From positions 5,461,036 through 5,525,035 of the forward strand of contig NC_134524.1 in NCBI RefSeq assembly GCF_027942865.1: 64,000 bases of DNA, written 5' to 3'. The number at the start of each line of letters is the position of its first letter. Positions within the stretch are counted from its first letter, which is position 1. The notes beneath the pieces were generated by a model, which was not told where the DNA came from, did no database searches, and worked only from the letters and a program-made list of their open reading frames with translations. Below, piece after piece: positions 41,465 to 52,472 of the stretch. This DNA comes from Odontesthes bonariensis. Taxonomy: Eukaryota; Chordata; Actinopteri; Atheriniformes; Atherinopsidae. Position numbers and translations under genes: made by a program.

Positions 41465-41985
41465 GAATATAAACACAAGAAACTTGTGCTAAAGAAAATA
41501 AAAATAAAATAAAATAAAATAAAATAAAGGACAAGACTCAGTGAATAATTCCCTACACTCCGTATTATATAGATCAGTGAGCAGTGCTGACCAACATGTC
41601 ATTGGGGTCATCAGGTGGGAACCTCCTTTCATCAGTGTTTCGTCTAGTTGGGCCCACGACACCTCCAGGAGGCTAGACGGTGATCACTGGCGTCCCAGAG
41701 TCACCCCCCTAATGCCAGCCAACACTGCCCCTCACACCACAACGACCATAATCTACCTCAGCCTCTCACCAACTGCACACCAGTCACAGCGGGGTGGGGA
41801 TGCAAACCCTGGTTCGGGTAGGGGAAGAAATAAAAGAAGTAAGAAAAGCAGGAATGGGATTCAAACCCTGGTTCGGGTAGGGGGTAATGAAAATATAGAG
41901 GGTCCCAGAGGTGGAGGAAGGACAAGACACACTAGCAGATTCAGCAGACAAACTCACCTAAAGAGTCCTATAATCACTAACAATG
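41465..41985 (+). repeat. direct repeat flanking TRIM copy 1, left
   Basis: The block from ACACAAGAAACTTGTGCTAA to about 41985 recurs in the same orientation at 45232-45640, with small deletions. It includes the shared stretches GACTCAGTGAATAATTCCC and CATGTCATTGGGGTCATCAG. A 238-codon frame crossing it starts with GTG, matches nothing recognised, and is broken in the second copy. Confidence 0.8.
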
Positions 41986-42536
41986 CCAGAAAAACAAAGC
42001 CACAGAACACAGTCATAACCCTTCTTAAAGTCAACGAAACACATGGAGACTGGATGGTCAAACTCCCCAAAGTAACTTTGCGGGGGTCAGGGTCTGGTCC
42101 ACTGTTCCAAAACTTTGAATTGATGAATAAAAGTCAAATAGATCGTTTGGAAATTAAAAAAATAAATCATTTGCTCAGCTTTGCGTCACACTTGAAGGTA
42201 AAAATTAATCCAGTCTGCAGGTCATTTATCTTTTTATTTTATTTTTCCAGGCTGTAAAATGAAATCACCTTTGCACTGTGGTTACAAACCTGCTGCGTCT
42301 GACTTTTATTTCAAAGTGATAAGACTGCTCCTCCTACTCTTATCAAAGATAACACCTTCCTCTATAACAGAGAGAACCACACTCTGTCCACATATTTCCC
42401 TGATCCCTCCCCCTCAGATCTGCAGCTTTATAGATGGGGGTAACCGACCTGTGCTGAACGCTAAGAGCTGATTGGTTCATTTCACTGCAGAGACGCAGGT
42501 TGTTTAGATAAGAGCTGAAACCTGTTTCTGTTGTAA

Positions 42537-42546
42537 GGAAGTGAAA
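42537..42546 (+). promoter_or_regulatory. Ets-IRF composite / ISRE-like element
   Basis: GGAAGTGAAA followed by CT matches the GGAANNGAAA composite element bound by Ets-IRF pairs. It lies 31 bases before the start codon of TRIM copy 1. A match of this length is expected about twice by chance in a window this size; the position is the interesting part. Confidence 0.35.
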
Positions 42547-42576
42547 CTCACACAGTCAGTGTTACTGAGAGCTGAA

Positions 42577-44241
42577 ATGGCGCAGAAAGGAGTTCAGATG
42601 GATCAGGAAACCTTCTCTTGTTCGATCTGTCTGGATCTGCTGAAGGATCCGGTGACTATTCCCTGTGGACACAGCTACTGCAGGAACTGTATTAAAGGCC
42701 ACTGGGATGGAGAGGATCGGAAGGGAATCCACAGCTGTCCTCAGTGCAGGGAAACTTTCAAACGGAGGCCTGTGCTGAAGAAAAACACCATGTTAGCTGA
42801 TTTAGTGGAGCAGCTGAAGAAGACTGGACTCCAAGCTGCTCCTGCTGATCACTGCTATGCTGGAGCTGAAGATGTGGCCTGTGATGTCTGCTCTGGGAGG
42901 AAGCTGAAAGCCATCAAGTCCTGTTTAGCCTGTCCGGCCTCGTACTGTAAGAAACACCTCCAACCTCACCATGATGCTCCACCATTAAAGAAACACAAGC
43001 TGGTCGACCCCTCCAAGAAGCTCCAGGAGAACATCTGCCCTCGTCATGATGAGGTGATGAAGATTTTCTGCCGTACTGATCAGCAGAGTATCTGTTATCT
43101 CTGCTTAATGGAGGAACATAAAGGCCATGAAACAGTGACAGCTGCAGCAGAAAGGACTGAGAGGCAGAGAGAGCTGGAGGGGAGTCGGCAGCAGATCCAG
43201 CAGAGAATCCAGGACGCAGAGAAAGATGTGAAGCTGCTTCAGCAGGAGGTGGAGGCCATCGATCAGTCTGCTGATAAAACAGTGAGGCACAGCCAGAAGA
43301 TCTTCACTAAGCTGATCCGTCTCCTCCAGAAGAGAAGCTCTGATGTGAAGCAGCAGATCAGATCCCAGCAGGAAGCTGAAGGGAGTCGAGTCAAAGAGCT
43401 TCAGGAGAAGCTGGAGCAGGAGATCACTGAGCTGAAGAGGAAAGATGCTGAGCTGGAGCAGCTCTCACAAACAGAGGATCACAGCCAGTTTCTGCACAGC
43501 TGCCCCTCAGTGGCAGCACTCAGGGGGGCTACACACTCATCCAGCATCAATATCCGTCCTCTGAGGCTCTTTGAGGATGTGACAGCAGCTGTGTCAGAGC
43601 TCAGAGATAAACTACAGGACATCCTGAGAGAGGAATGGACCAACATCTCACTGACTGAAGTGGATGCTTTACTGCCAGAACCAGAACCAAAGAGCAGAGC
43701 TGGGTTCTTAAAACGTTCAAGAGAAATCACACTGGATCCAAACACAGCACACACATGTCTGTTATTATCTGAGGGGAACAGAAAAGTTACATTCATGGAA
43801 CAACAACAGTCTTATTCTCGTCATCCAGACAGATTCAGTAAGTGGCCTCAGGTCCTGAGCAGAGAGAGTCTGACTGGACGCTGTTACTGGGAGGTGGAGT
43901 GGGGAGGGAGAGCAGTTCGTGTAGCAGTCGCATACAAGAATATCAGCAGAGCAGGAGAGTCATATGAATGTTTATTTGGAAGCAACAACAAATCTTGGTC
44001 ATTACGTTGTAATACAGACAGTTACAGGTTTGACCACTCAGTCCAAACTCCAGTCTCAGGTCCTCGATCCTCCAGAATAGGAGTGTATCTGGACCACAGA
44101 GCAGGTATTCTGTCCTTCTACAGCATCTCTAAAACCATGACTCTCCTCCACAGAGTCCAGACCTCATTCACTCAGCCGCTCTGTGCTGGAGTTTGTCTTT
44201 ACTCTCACGGAGTCACAGCTGAGTTCATTAAACTGAAATAG
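42577..44241 (+). CDS. finTRIM/TRIM25-like E3 ubiquitin ligase, copy 1
   Basis: A single open exon of 554 aa starting MAQKGVQMDQETFSC. This is the first ATG in frame, in good context, and 14 residues precede the RING as in the paralogues. RING: C15, C18, C30, H32, C35, C38, C54, C57. B-box 1: C102, C105, C116, C119, C124, H127. B-box 2: C154, H157, C165, C173/C176, H181, H184. A coiled coil spans about 190-310. A PRY (ITLDPNTAHTCLLLSEGNRK) and SPRY (GRCYWEVEWGGRAVRVAVAY, then RIGVYLDHRAGILSFY) end the protein. The family ligates ubiquitin, and fish members are often interferon-induced antiviral factors. AATAAA lies at 44735-44740. The coding region is intronless, unlike classical finTRIMs; exact subfamily is uncertain. 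Confidence 0.9.
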   Translation: MAQKGVQMDQETFSCSICLDLLKDPVTIPCGHSYCRNCIKGHWDGEDRKGIHSCPQCRETFKRRPVLKKNTMLADLVEQLKKTGLQAAPADHCYAGAEDVACDVCSGRKLKAIKSCLACPASYCKKHLQPHHDAPPLKKHKLVDPSKKLQENICPRHDEVMKIFCRTDQQSICYLCLMEEHKGHETVTAAAERTERQRELEGSRQQIQQRIQDAEKDVKLLQQEVEAIDQSADKTVRHSQKIFTKLIRLLQKRSSDVKQQIRSQQEAEGSRVKELQEKLEQEITELKRKDAELEQLSQTEDHSQFLHSCPSVAALRGATHSSSINIRPLRLFEDVTAAVSELRDKLQDILREEWTNISLTEVDALLPEPEPKSRAGFLKRSREITLDPNTAHTCLLLSEGNRKVTFMEQQQSYSRHPDRFSKWPQVLSRESLTGRCYWEVEWGGRAVRVAVAYKNISRAGESYECLFGSNNKSWSLRCNTDSYRFDHSVQTPVSGPRSSRIGVYLDHRAGILSFYSISKTMTLLHRVQTSFTQPLCAGVCLYSHGVTAEFIKLK

Positions 44242-45231
44242 ACAGAAGTCATTTCAGGGACAGTTGGTTAAAATGTGTTTTAATTTCCACTTTATTTAGT
44301 CTCCATCATTGTTGAGTCATTTCTTCACTGCACAGAGATCAGCTGTCAGTCACACTTTATGGGTGGCACTTTGACCTCTGATTGGTTGGTGTTTAGTTGG
44401 TGTTGGACTTTGTTTGGGTGGCGCTCCTTCCTGTCTGTTCAGTCATGGAGGCTATCACTGCTCAGCAGGACTTTTATCCTCCTGAACTAATTACATTTAC
44501 ATTCACTGGTTTGTTAGACCAAATGTTGTTGTTGTTCAGATCCATGTACAGATGAGGTAAACTGTGATTATCATGATCATCATCAGTCATTATTTTATTG
44601 CTCACAGCTGAGATTTTGAGTCAAACACACTGATTGTGAGGATGAAGAGAATCTGTGCATGAAATCATTGAACAAGAGTCATTTAGCAGATTGTACTGAT
44701 TTAATGTGTCATCAAACTGAAGCTTTACATGATCAATAAAGACAATGTTTCTTTTGAATAAACAAGTTTTTTGTTCTTTATTTCAGGATCTTACATAAAG
44801 CTGATGGAGATAAAACAAAATATATATATAAGAGAATAAATCAGTTGGTGTTCAGTACAGAGTTCATCTTTAGAGCAAAAACACAGTTTCTATCATTTTT
44901 TATCATTTTTTCTTTTTTCACATCGACATAGCAACAAAAGAAAGACCAGCAGAGCTCATTCATGTGCTCCTCATAGTTAGATTGTTCTCAATGTTATTAA
45001 TATGTGTGCTCAAAGTGACGCTTTGCATGATAAATAAAGCTGTTTTTATCTCTATAATTATATTAATCTTCTGCATTTATTCCATCATTTAAGACAAAGG
45101 TAATTTTGCAAATTTTGAATTAATCACGGTTTAACTGAGGGAAGTATCAACACAATCCACTGGATGGCGACAGAACACAAAGATTATTCTTTAAGTTTTC
45201 TTAACGCAGAAGATGTGAATTTATTTAAGGT
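44242..45231 (+). other. 3' UTR and downstream DNA of TRIM copy 1
   Basis: Poly(A) signal AATAAA at 44735-44740. A TGATAAATAAAGCTG run near 45029 offers a second possible end. Nothing else recognised. Confidence 0.45.
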
Positions 45232-45640
45232 AAACACAAGAAACTTGTGTTAAAGATAAAAAAATGGACCAGACTCAGTGAATAATTCCCATTAATATAG
45301 ATCAGTGAGCGGTGCTGATCAACATGTCATTGGGGTCATCAGGTAGGAACCTCCTTTCATCAACCTCCAGGAGGCTAGACGGTGATCACTGGCGTCCCAG
45401 ACCCCATTAATGCCAACCATCACTGCTCCTCACACCATAACAACCATCTTTTTTTTCTTTTTTTACAACCATAAGCTACCCCAGCCTCTCACCAACTGCA
45501 CACCAGTCACAGCGGGGTGGGGATTCAAACCCTGGTTCCGGTAGGGGGTAATGAAAGTATAGAGGGTGCCAGAGGTGGAGGCAGGAGAAGACACACTAGC
45601 AGATTCAGCAGACAAACTCACCTAAACAGTCCTACAATCA
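45232..45640 (+). repeat. direct repeat flanking TRIM copy 1, right
   Basis: Second copy of the block at 41465-41985, about 80-90% similar by eye, same orientation, about 3.77 kb away. Similarity stops abruptly near 45645, at AATCACCGTTCGG. Confidence 0.8.
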
Positions 45641-46700
45641 CCGTTCGGTTCTTTAAGATTTCCCCACCGAACGGGGCGTTAGGAGAGGACACGTTGCAGA
45701 TTTATTCAAACTTTCTCAGTTGTCCACAAATAGCAGGTTATAAACATGTGGAACAGAAAGGCTTATGTTGTAAAAGCAGTACTTATAGCCATGTACATGA
45801 TTTGTCATCAAATTTGAATAATGTAAATATACATATAAATATAAGTAATACACACAATATGTCCATGCTCTACAATATTAGAGTTTAGTTTTATAAATAA
45901 TATAATTAATAAGTGACTAAGCAAAGCACAAAGCACAAGCTTTTAACCATAGCAATGCAACAACTTCACACATAAATACTGCTCATTAAACGCTGCATTT
46001 CCACACACAATCCACATTACTTAAACTAAGTGTCAATGTAGTTTTTTAAATAGCAACGTCGAGCACATCAAACCAGTACCAACAAAGCAATTAACTACAT
46101 TACCCAGCCTGCAGTGCGAGCGGGAAAGCAGCCAATCGTGAGCAACTACACCGTGGAACAGGAAGTAGACTCGCGACAGTGAAAGTGCTACAATTCACAC
46201 TGGAATATATTCGCGGACACTACTAGGCCGATAATGTTAACACCAAACCACAAATAATGCCTGTCAGCGTGACTAAAGTAAGCCAACAAGCATATGAACC
46301 GTGCAAACACAGCGGCAGCACCAACAAGCAAATTTAACCCGCAGCTCAATGAATGGAACCAGCAACTTACCGGTGGCGTATCTCTCCTAACGAGATGACA
46401 TCCCAAACTTAGTGCTCGCTCCCGTTTATAGCCCGTGCTCATTCAACAGTGGATTCTATCATGCTGCTTTGAGATTTAATTGGTTCATGCTTCAGTATTT
46501 GTCAGGCCCACACCCCAATCAGGTAAGTGAACCTCCCACTTATCCACCTGCATTCAATTGCTATGACGCACCCGTGATGCAGTGAGCGCAACAGTCACTA
46601 AAAATGCCAGCAAAAACTCACTCAAAGCCGTCTTACCCAAAATGGCCGCCTGGTTTCAAAAGGCTCACACGGGCCACACCCTCTAATTAAATATCCTGAA
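45641..46700 (-). other. unassigned insertion-like block with a minus-strand TATA box and donor
   Basis: No protein recognised. On the minus strand a TATAAA (46430-46425) lies in GGGCTATAAACGGGAG. It is followed about 55 bases later by CACCG and a perfect donor GTAAGTTG (exon end 46371). This looks like a promoter with a short leader exon, perhaps of a transposon. A CTAAAAATGCCAG text near 46597 resembles the sequence after the left direct repeat (41970), hinting that 45645-46594 was inserted into the right repeat. Confidence 0.3.
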
Positions 46701-46734
46701 TTTCTTTTTTGCTTCTTCCAAGAGTCTTTTTACC

Positions 46735-47190
46735 CTAAGTGCTCCCCCTGCTGGGCCCCCAGCTACTATTGCTTCTTCTAATCCAAATCCACTGACTGGA
46801 CTTTACTGCTTCATCTGACACTTCCTTCACTATTTTCCTCACACTCTGTCCACTTACACCCAGCTCCCTCAACAATGAGACAACAGACTTTGCAACAAAT
46901 CCTCTACATCCTACTTCCACTGAACAGATTCTAACTTTCCATCCTCGCAGCTCTGCTTCTGCCCCCAACTCCACATATCTAAGCTTTTTCCTTTCATATG
47001 CTTCTGCTACTAATTCCTCCCAAGGAACAGTCAGCTCTATGAAATAGACTCTCATTCTACTCCTAGACCACAAGACTATATCAGGCCTTAGATTTGTAGA
47101 GGCTATCTCCTGGGGAACAACAAGCTTATTTCCTAAATCTACCTGCATCTCCCAATCACAAGCATCCTCCAAGCTGCTGTGCCTATCTGT
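46735..47190 (-). mobile_element. LINE with restriction-like endonuclease, C-terminal fragment
   Basis: A 145-codon minus-strand frame includes RPDIVLWSRSRMRVYFIELT then VPWEELVAEAYERKKLRY. This carries PD, ELT and KKxRY motifs of the PD-(D/E)XK endonuclease found at the C-terminus of R2/NeSL/Utopia-type LINEs. It continues to VGCRGFVAKSVVSLLRELGV and WIWIRR. The frame is intact but the reverse transcriptase is missing, so it is a fragment. Confidence 0.75.
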
Positions 47191-47980
47191 TTTGGTTGAA
47201 TGTACAAACTTTTATTGAAAAGAAAACTGGACATTCAGTACATTTGCACGAAAAGGACATTTTTCTTTACTTTGAAAATAGCCAAATGGAAAAGGATTTA
47301 ATTTTTTTTTTTTACAACTTGTTTTATTTTTAGGTAAATTTCATATCCACAAAAGGAAATGGACTGACAGCAAACCAAATTTTACACTTTTTTTTTAAAG
47401 AACTATATCAATACAGCACTGACATCAATGGTTTAGAAATGCCTAAGGCTTTAAAAACAAACTTTATTTTGGAAAAAGTTTTATTTAAATAATTTGTTTT
47501 TCTCTACAGTGATGCAATTTATATGCATGATGTTTCTTTACGTTTCTTTGTACATTTATACTTTTATATATATATTTTTTTCTTCCCCTGGCTAAACAGT
47601 TTTGTTATGTATATAATTGTTAATAAAGTTTAAAAAAAAGAGAAAGATTTCAAACGTTTAAGTAGCATCAGATCTGTGTGTGTGCAGTTATTCTTCATTT
47701 ATGTGCCTTACTTTTCCCAGTACTTTTGGCCTAAAAAAAATCTAATTCAAGGCACCTATAAAGACATGTTAGTGTTGTGAAGAAGGTGGGCTGGAAAAGG
47801 AAGGAGAATAATCCCATCCTATGTCAAAGAATATGAACATACAGGTCTCAACAAAGGATTTAATGAAGTAGGCCAGCACCCAACCAGACAATTTTCCGAT
47901 AATAAGATACCTTATTTAGACACTAAATAAAGAAATAAAGAAAACTGTTATCACCATCGGGTCTTTAGGACAATGATGAG
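47191..47980. other. intergenic DNA with AT-rich repeats
   Basis: Nothing coding. A poly-T tract lies at about 47305-47320, and the text to 47640 ends in an AAAAAAAGAGAAAG tail as in a retroposed sequence. Confidence 0.35.
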
Positions 47981-48362
47981 ATCATTCACCTAATTATTAT
48001 TTCAAAACGAGTTGGCTAAAATATTCTGAGTATGAGGAAATGTGAGTGTGGGGAAGATGAGACAATTGAACATGTTATTTCATATTGTAGGAATTATCAG
48101 GCTCAGAGAAATAATTTAATTAGAAATCTTAGTAGGATTAAAATGAAATTGGATATAGTAGATTTTTTGCAAAAAGAATCAGGAAACAGAGGATATCAGG
48201 TTATTTTTTATTATTTAAAACAGTGTAGGTTGTATAATAGAATTTAGTATATATAAGAGTATATAAATGAGTGCATATGAGTAGGGGCTATATAAATGTG
48301 TAGGCATATGTAGATATAAGGGTGTATATGTGGATGTGGGTGTATATATGTGTGTATGGGTG

Positions 48363-48399
<37 letters not shown>

Positions 48400-48520
48400 A
48401 TATATAAATATATGTATATAGAATTGTCATGTGATCCATACTCCTTACCAGTTGGTGGCGGTAATGCTTCCTTAAGTTGTTTGCCAACCGCCATTTAAAA
48501 AAAAAAACGAAATAGAGAGA
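47981..48520 (+). mobile_element. LINE 3' relic with microsatellite
   Basis: At 48032-48247 the frame encodes CECGEDETIEHVISYC, a Cys/His motif from the RT C-terminal region of I/Jockey-like LINEs. It is followed by TA/GT microsatellites (48255-48420) and the conserved tail TTGGTGGCGGTAATGC then GCCAACCGCC with an A run. Confidence 0.65.
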
Positions 48521-48544
48521 GAGAGATTCTGAGTGTGATGTCAT

Positions 48545-48669
48545 TCCACTCCAGTCCAGCTGGTGGCGGTAGAGCAGCTTTAAGCCCTTAAACCGCCAAC
48601 AAAGGCAGAAACGGAAAGAAACGAGGAAAAGAAGTTTTTCTTCACCGAAAGCAGTTCTTGATGCTGAGG
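48545..48669 (+). other. putative 5' UTR exon of TRIM copy 2, with ISRE core
   Basis: The stretch ends in a strong donor, TGAGG followed by GTAAGT at 48670. It carries GAAACGGAAA (48608-48617), which fits the ISRE core GAAANNGAAA. Its first 50 bases (GCTGGTGGCGGTAGAGC... ACCGCCAAC) resemble the LINE tail directly upstream, so this exon may be repeat-derived. A possible acceptor is at 50647-50648. Confidence 0.4.
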
Positions 48670-48990
48670 GTAAGTTGAGTTGATTTCGTTTGTTCTCGAC
48701 TCGTTTGTGGTTCTGGTCTTAATGAATATAGTTAACTTGTGATGTTGTTTTTTTTTTAACCCCTCCAGTTTGACGTTGTTTCGACCGTTAATTTAAATGT
48801 AATAATAATAATTTTATAAATTTAATAAAACGTGACTGGCGTGCTTTTCTGCGGACTTGTGCGGCTGCGTCTCTGTAAATCTTTTTCCTTTTGTTTCTTA
48901 TGACGAGCAGATGTGCTGGAAAACTGTTTGTGTGTCCCGCTGATCCTCCACAGGTGTGTTTTTCTCAGTTTTTTTTTTTCCATCTACGAG

Positions 48991-49997
48991 TAAGGTTGCC
49001 AACTCCCTGAAAAATAAGTAAGGGACACCTCATTAGAAGGGCCGGCCGACCCGATTGCCTTCACCTTTCCTGGCCTGGTGAATTTTTTTAGCCCCTTTTT
49101 TTTGTGTGAAACGATTTTTTAACTATTTAACTCGAACCTGAATTGAATTAGATGCATATTTTTTGAGTGACATGAACACATGTGAAACAAATTATTATTC
49201 AGGAATTCACTTTAATACAAAATAACAAAATTAACTTAATAAAATAAGTATCTTTCTTAAAGGAGAAGTTCATTTTTTTAAACCTGGACCTTATTTCTGG
49301 TATAAAATCCGTTCATCTACTCACCGATAAGATATTTAGATCACTGGAGATCCGTTTATTATCTGTCTTTCTTTCACCGATACTTTAAGACCAATGAATG
49401 AATGAACGCGTACTGTTGCGCTGTTAGCTCAGAGCTGCCGTGTTGTTGTTATTTTGTAGCAGTGGTGCAAAAAGTCTACATTAAGTGGTTTCAGAGAGTT
49501 ACATGGTTCTGTAAAAGCATTCAGAAAACAATACAGCAATGTACTGATATTAGAAAACTTACTTTGTACTTTTGAATACTTAAGTATTTTTAAAAGTAAG
49601 TTCTTCAGTATTTTACTTGAGTAAAATTTTGAACTTGTAGTTGAGTAAGATTTGACCATGAGTATTAATACTTTAACTCAAGTACTGGAGTTGAGTACTT
49701 TGTCCACCACTGCTTAAAGCAGAGTCTGCTTACTGTCACCCATGCGTGCTGCCTTGTTGTCTTCCGCTATCTTCTCCGCGAGCAACAGTACCTCCTCGAC
49801 CAATGAGCTCACAGCGTATTCTCGGGTGTGAATATCCTGTCAGCTCATTGGTCACAGAGCAGCAAAGGGCCTGGGAACAAGTTTACCGTACGTTTTCATA
49901 TAAAGCCCCGTTATTCATTTCCATTGGCATGATACTGACTATTTTTAGAAATAAATACGGGACGATTACGTTTTTCAAGTGACTGTTGGCAACCCTA
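48991..49997. mobile_element. hAT-type non-autonomous element
   Basis: The ends TAAGGTTGCCAAC and GTTGGCAACCCTA are flanked by exact 8-bp copies of TCTACGAG (48983-48990 and 49998-50005). The 1-kb interior encodes no transposase. It lies in the presumed 5' intron of TRIM copy 2. Confidence 0.88.
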
Positions 49998-50031
49998 TCT
50001 ACGAGTCTCCGTCTCTCCGTGCACATTCTCT

Positions 50032-50045
50032 CCACCAGGTGGCAC
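50032..50045 (+). promoter_or_regulatory. CTCF-like core motif
   Basis: CCACCAGGTGGCAC matches the CTCF core consensus. It lies just after the hAT insertion and 727 bases before the start of TRIM copy 2. Confidence 0.45.
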
Positions 50046-50771
50046 TAATGTGCTCCTTTAATAATTCATAGTTCAAAGGAGGTAAAAAGTAAAAAAAAAT
50101 TATTCTTTTTTTAAATTTAAATTCATTTTATTTACAACACAGGACATAAATTGAATTACTGTGAAGTTGAGCACTGATTTATATTATTTAACATGTAGAA
50201 ACTATCAGTTCAACCATAGTTGGTACACTTTTATCTTTTGGGACTCTTTCTAAAACTACACTGTTTCCACCTTTTGAGCACGATGGGCTCACTCGCATTC
50301 CTCTGAAAGTATTCTCCTGGAGTTCTTCACACATCTGTAATAAGGTCCTCTACAATTAAATTGCATTAGTTTATACATTTGAACTTATAAGCTTGGGAAA
50401 TTTAAAATAATTTGGTAATTCAATCTATAAACCGTCTGTGTTGTGTGAGTATTATTTTCTCTAAATGTCTGAGTACAGATCCACAAAATGAATATATACA
50501 TCTTCTTTGGATCCACTATCATTGTTTGCTAACAGAGAAATGAACCTCTTGTCTATTTCAGTGATGTTTTTATGACTTTTTCGAACCAATAATGACACTT
50601 TTATTGAATGATTCTCATTTTCCTGTCCCCTTCCCTTGAAATCTGTAGTTTGAAGACAGAATTCAACCTGTAGTGAAGTGGAAGAGCTGACGATCCCATT
50701 CACTGCACCAACTTCTATCTTGATCGGAACTTTACGAAACAAAAACGCAGATATTACTGCCGATCGGTGAA

Positions 50772-52439
50772 ATGGAGGCGAAAAAAGTCAAGCTGGATCA
50801 AGACGCCTTCGTTTGTTCGATCTGTCTGGATCTACTGAAGGAGCCGGTGACGATTCCCTGTGGACACAGCTACTGCATGGATTGCATTGAGCTTCACTGG
50901 CTCAGAGAGGATTGGAAGGACACCCGCAGCTGTCCACAGTGCAGGAAAGTGTTCCACGAGAGGCCTGAGCTGGAGAAAAACATCATCTTAGCAGCTTTAG
51001 TGGAGGAGCTGAAGGTGGCTGGAGAAGCTTTTCCAGCTGCTCACTGCTATGCTGGACCTGGAAATCTGGCCTGTGATGTCTGCACTGGGAGGAAGCTGAA
51101 AGCAGTCAAGTACTGTCTGGTGTGTCTGGCCGCTTTCTGTGACGCACACCTCCAACCTCACCATGATGCTCCACCATTACAGATACACAAGCTGATCGAC
51201 CCCTCCAAGAAGCTCCAGCAGCACATCTGCCCTCGTCATGATGAGGTGATGAAGACTTTCTGCCGTACTGACCAGCAGAGTGTCTGTTATCTCTGCTTAA
51301 TTAATGAACATAAATGTCACGAAACAGTCCCAATAGCAGCAGAAAGGACACAGAAGCAGAGAGAGCTGGAGGGGAGACGACAACAGATCCAGCAGAGAAT
51401 CCAGGACGCAGAGAAAGATGTGAAGCTGCTTCAGCAGGAGGTGGAGGCCATCGATCAGTCTGCTGCTAAAACAGTGGAGCACAGCCAGAAGATCTTCACT
51501 GAGCTGATCCGTCTCCTCCAGAAAAGAAGCTCTGATGTGAAGCAGCAGATCAGATCCCAGCAGAAAACCGAAGGGAGTCGAGTCAAAGAGCTTCAGAAGA
51601 AGCTGGAGCAGGAGATCACTGAGCTGAAGAGGAAAGACGCTAAGCTGGAGCAGCTCTCACACACAGAGGATCACAACCAGTTTCTGCTCAACTACTCCTC
51701 AGTGTCAGCACTCAGGGGGTCTACACACTCATCCAGCATCAAGATCCGTCCTCTGAGGTACTTTGAGGATGTGACAGCAGCTGTGTCAGAGCTCAGAGAT
51801 AAACTACAGGACATCCTGAGAGAGGAATGGACCAACATCTCACTGACTGAAGTGGATGTTTTACTGCCACCGGGTGAACCAATCCACAGAGCTGGGTTCT
51901 TAAAATGTTCACAAGAAGTCACGCTGGATCCAAACACAGCAAACACGTACTTGTTGTTATCCGAGGGGAACAGAAGAGTCACAGTAACAGAGGAACAACA
52001 GTCCTACTGTAGTAACCGAGACAGATTTACTGCATATAGGGAAGTCCTGAGTTCAGAGAGTCTGAGTGGACGCTGTTACTTTGAGGTGGAGTGGATAGGG
52101 AGAACGGTCAGCATTGGGTTAGCTTACAAGGATACCAGCAGGGTAGGAATGTCAGATAAATGTGCATTTGGATTCAATGACAAATCTTGGGCTTTGTGTT
52201 GTACCCCAAACTGTTACACATTTTGGCACAACTTCTCTGAGACTTCCCTCTCAGGTCCTCAGTCCCACAGAATAGGAGTGTACCTGGACCACAGCGCAGG
52301 TATTCTGTCCTTCTACAGCGTCTCTGAAACCATGACTCTCCTCCACAGAGTCCAGACCTCATTCACTCAGCCGCTCTATGCTGGACTAAGGTTTCATTAC
52401 TGTGTTGGAGACACTGCTGAGTTCATTCAACTGAAATAG
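50772..52439 (+). CDS. finTRIM/TRIM25-like E3 ubiquitin ligase, copy 2
   Basis: A single open exon of 555 aa starting MEAKKVKLDQDAFVC, again 14 residues before the first RING cysteine. RING cysteines and histidine (CSICLDLLKEPVTIPCGHSY), B-box 1 (CDVCTGRKLKAVKYC), B-box 2 (CPRHDEVMKTFCRTDQQS) and the coiled coil are all intact. The coiled coil is nearly identical to copy 1. The RING linker and the SPRY loops (for example FGFNDKSWALCCTPNCYTFW) differ most, as expected where the SPRY meets its target. It ends AEFIQLK. No intron interrupts the coding region. Function is inferred as ubiquitin ligation in innate immunity. A hAT element begins 34 bases after the stop. Confidence 0.9.
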   Translation: MEAKKVKLDQDAFVCSICLDLLKEPVTIPCGHSYCMDCIELHWLREDWKDTRSCPQCRKVFHERPELEKNIILAALVEELKVAGEAFPAAHCYAGPGNLACDVCTGRKLKAVKYCLVCLAAFCDAHLQPHHDAPPLQIHKLIDPSKKLQQHICPRHDEVMKTFCRTDQQSVCYLCLINEHKCHETVPIAAERTQKQRELEGRRQQIQQRIQDAEKDVKLLQQEVEAIDQSAAKTVEHSQKIFTELIRLLQKRSSDVKQQIRSQQKTEGSRVKELQKKLEQEITELKRKDAKLEQLSHTEDHNQFLLNYSSVSALRGSTHSSSIKIRPLRYFEDVTAAVSELRDKLQDILREEWTNISLTEVDVLLPPGEPIHRAGFLKCSQEVTLDPNTANTYLLLSEGNRRVTVTEEQQSYCSNRDRFTAYREVLSSESLSGRCYFEVEWIGRTVSIGLAYKDTSRVGMSDKCAFGFNDKSWALCCTPNCYTFWHNFSETSLSGPQSHRIGVYLDHSAGILSFYSVSETMTLLHRVQTSFTQPLYAGLRFHYCVGDTAEFIQLK

Positions 52440-52472
52440 GAAGAATTCGTTTAAATTGAGAGTCGTATGAAC

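Noticed and set aside
41541..42257. 238-codon open frame before TRIM copy 1
   Set aside because: It begins with GTG, crosses a duplicated repeat block whose second copy (45232-45640) is broken by deletions, and shows no recognised domain.
48215..48544. 109-codon Tyr/Ile/Thr-rich minus-strand frame
   Set aside because: It is made of TA/GT microsatellite translated as dipeptide repeats.
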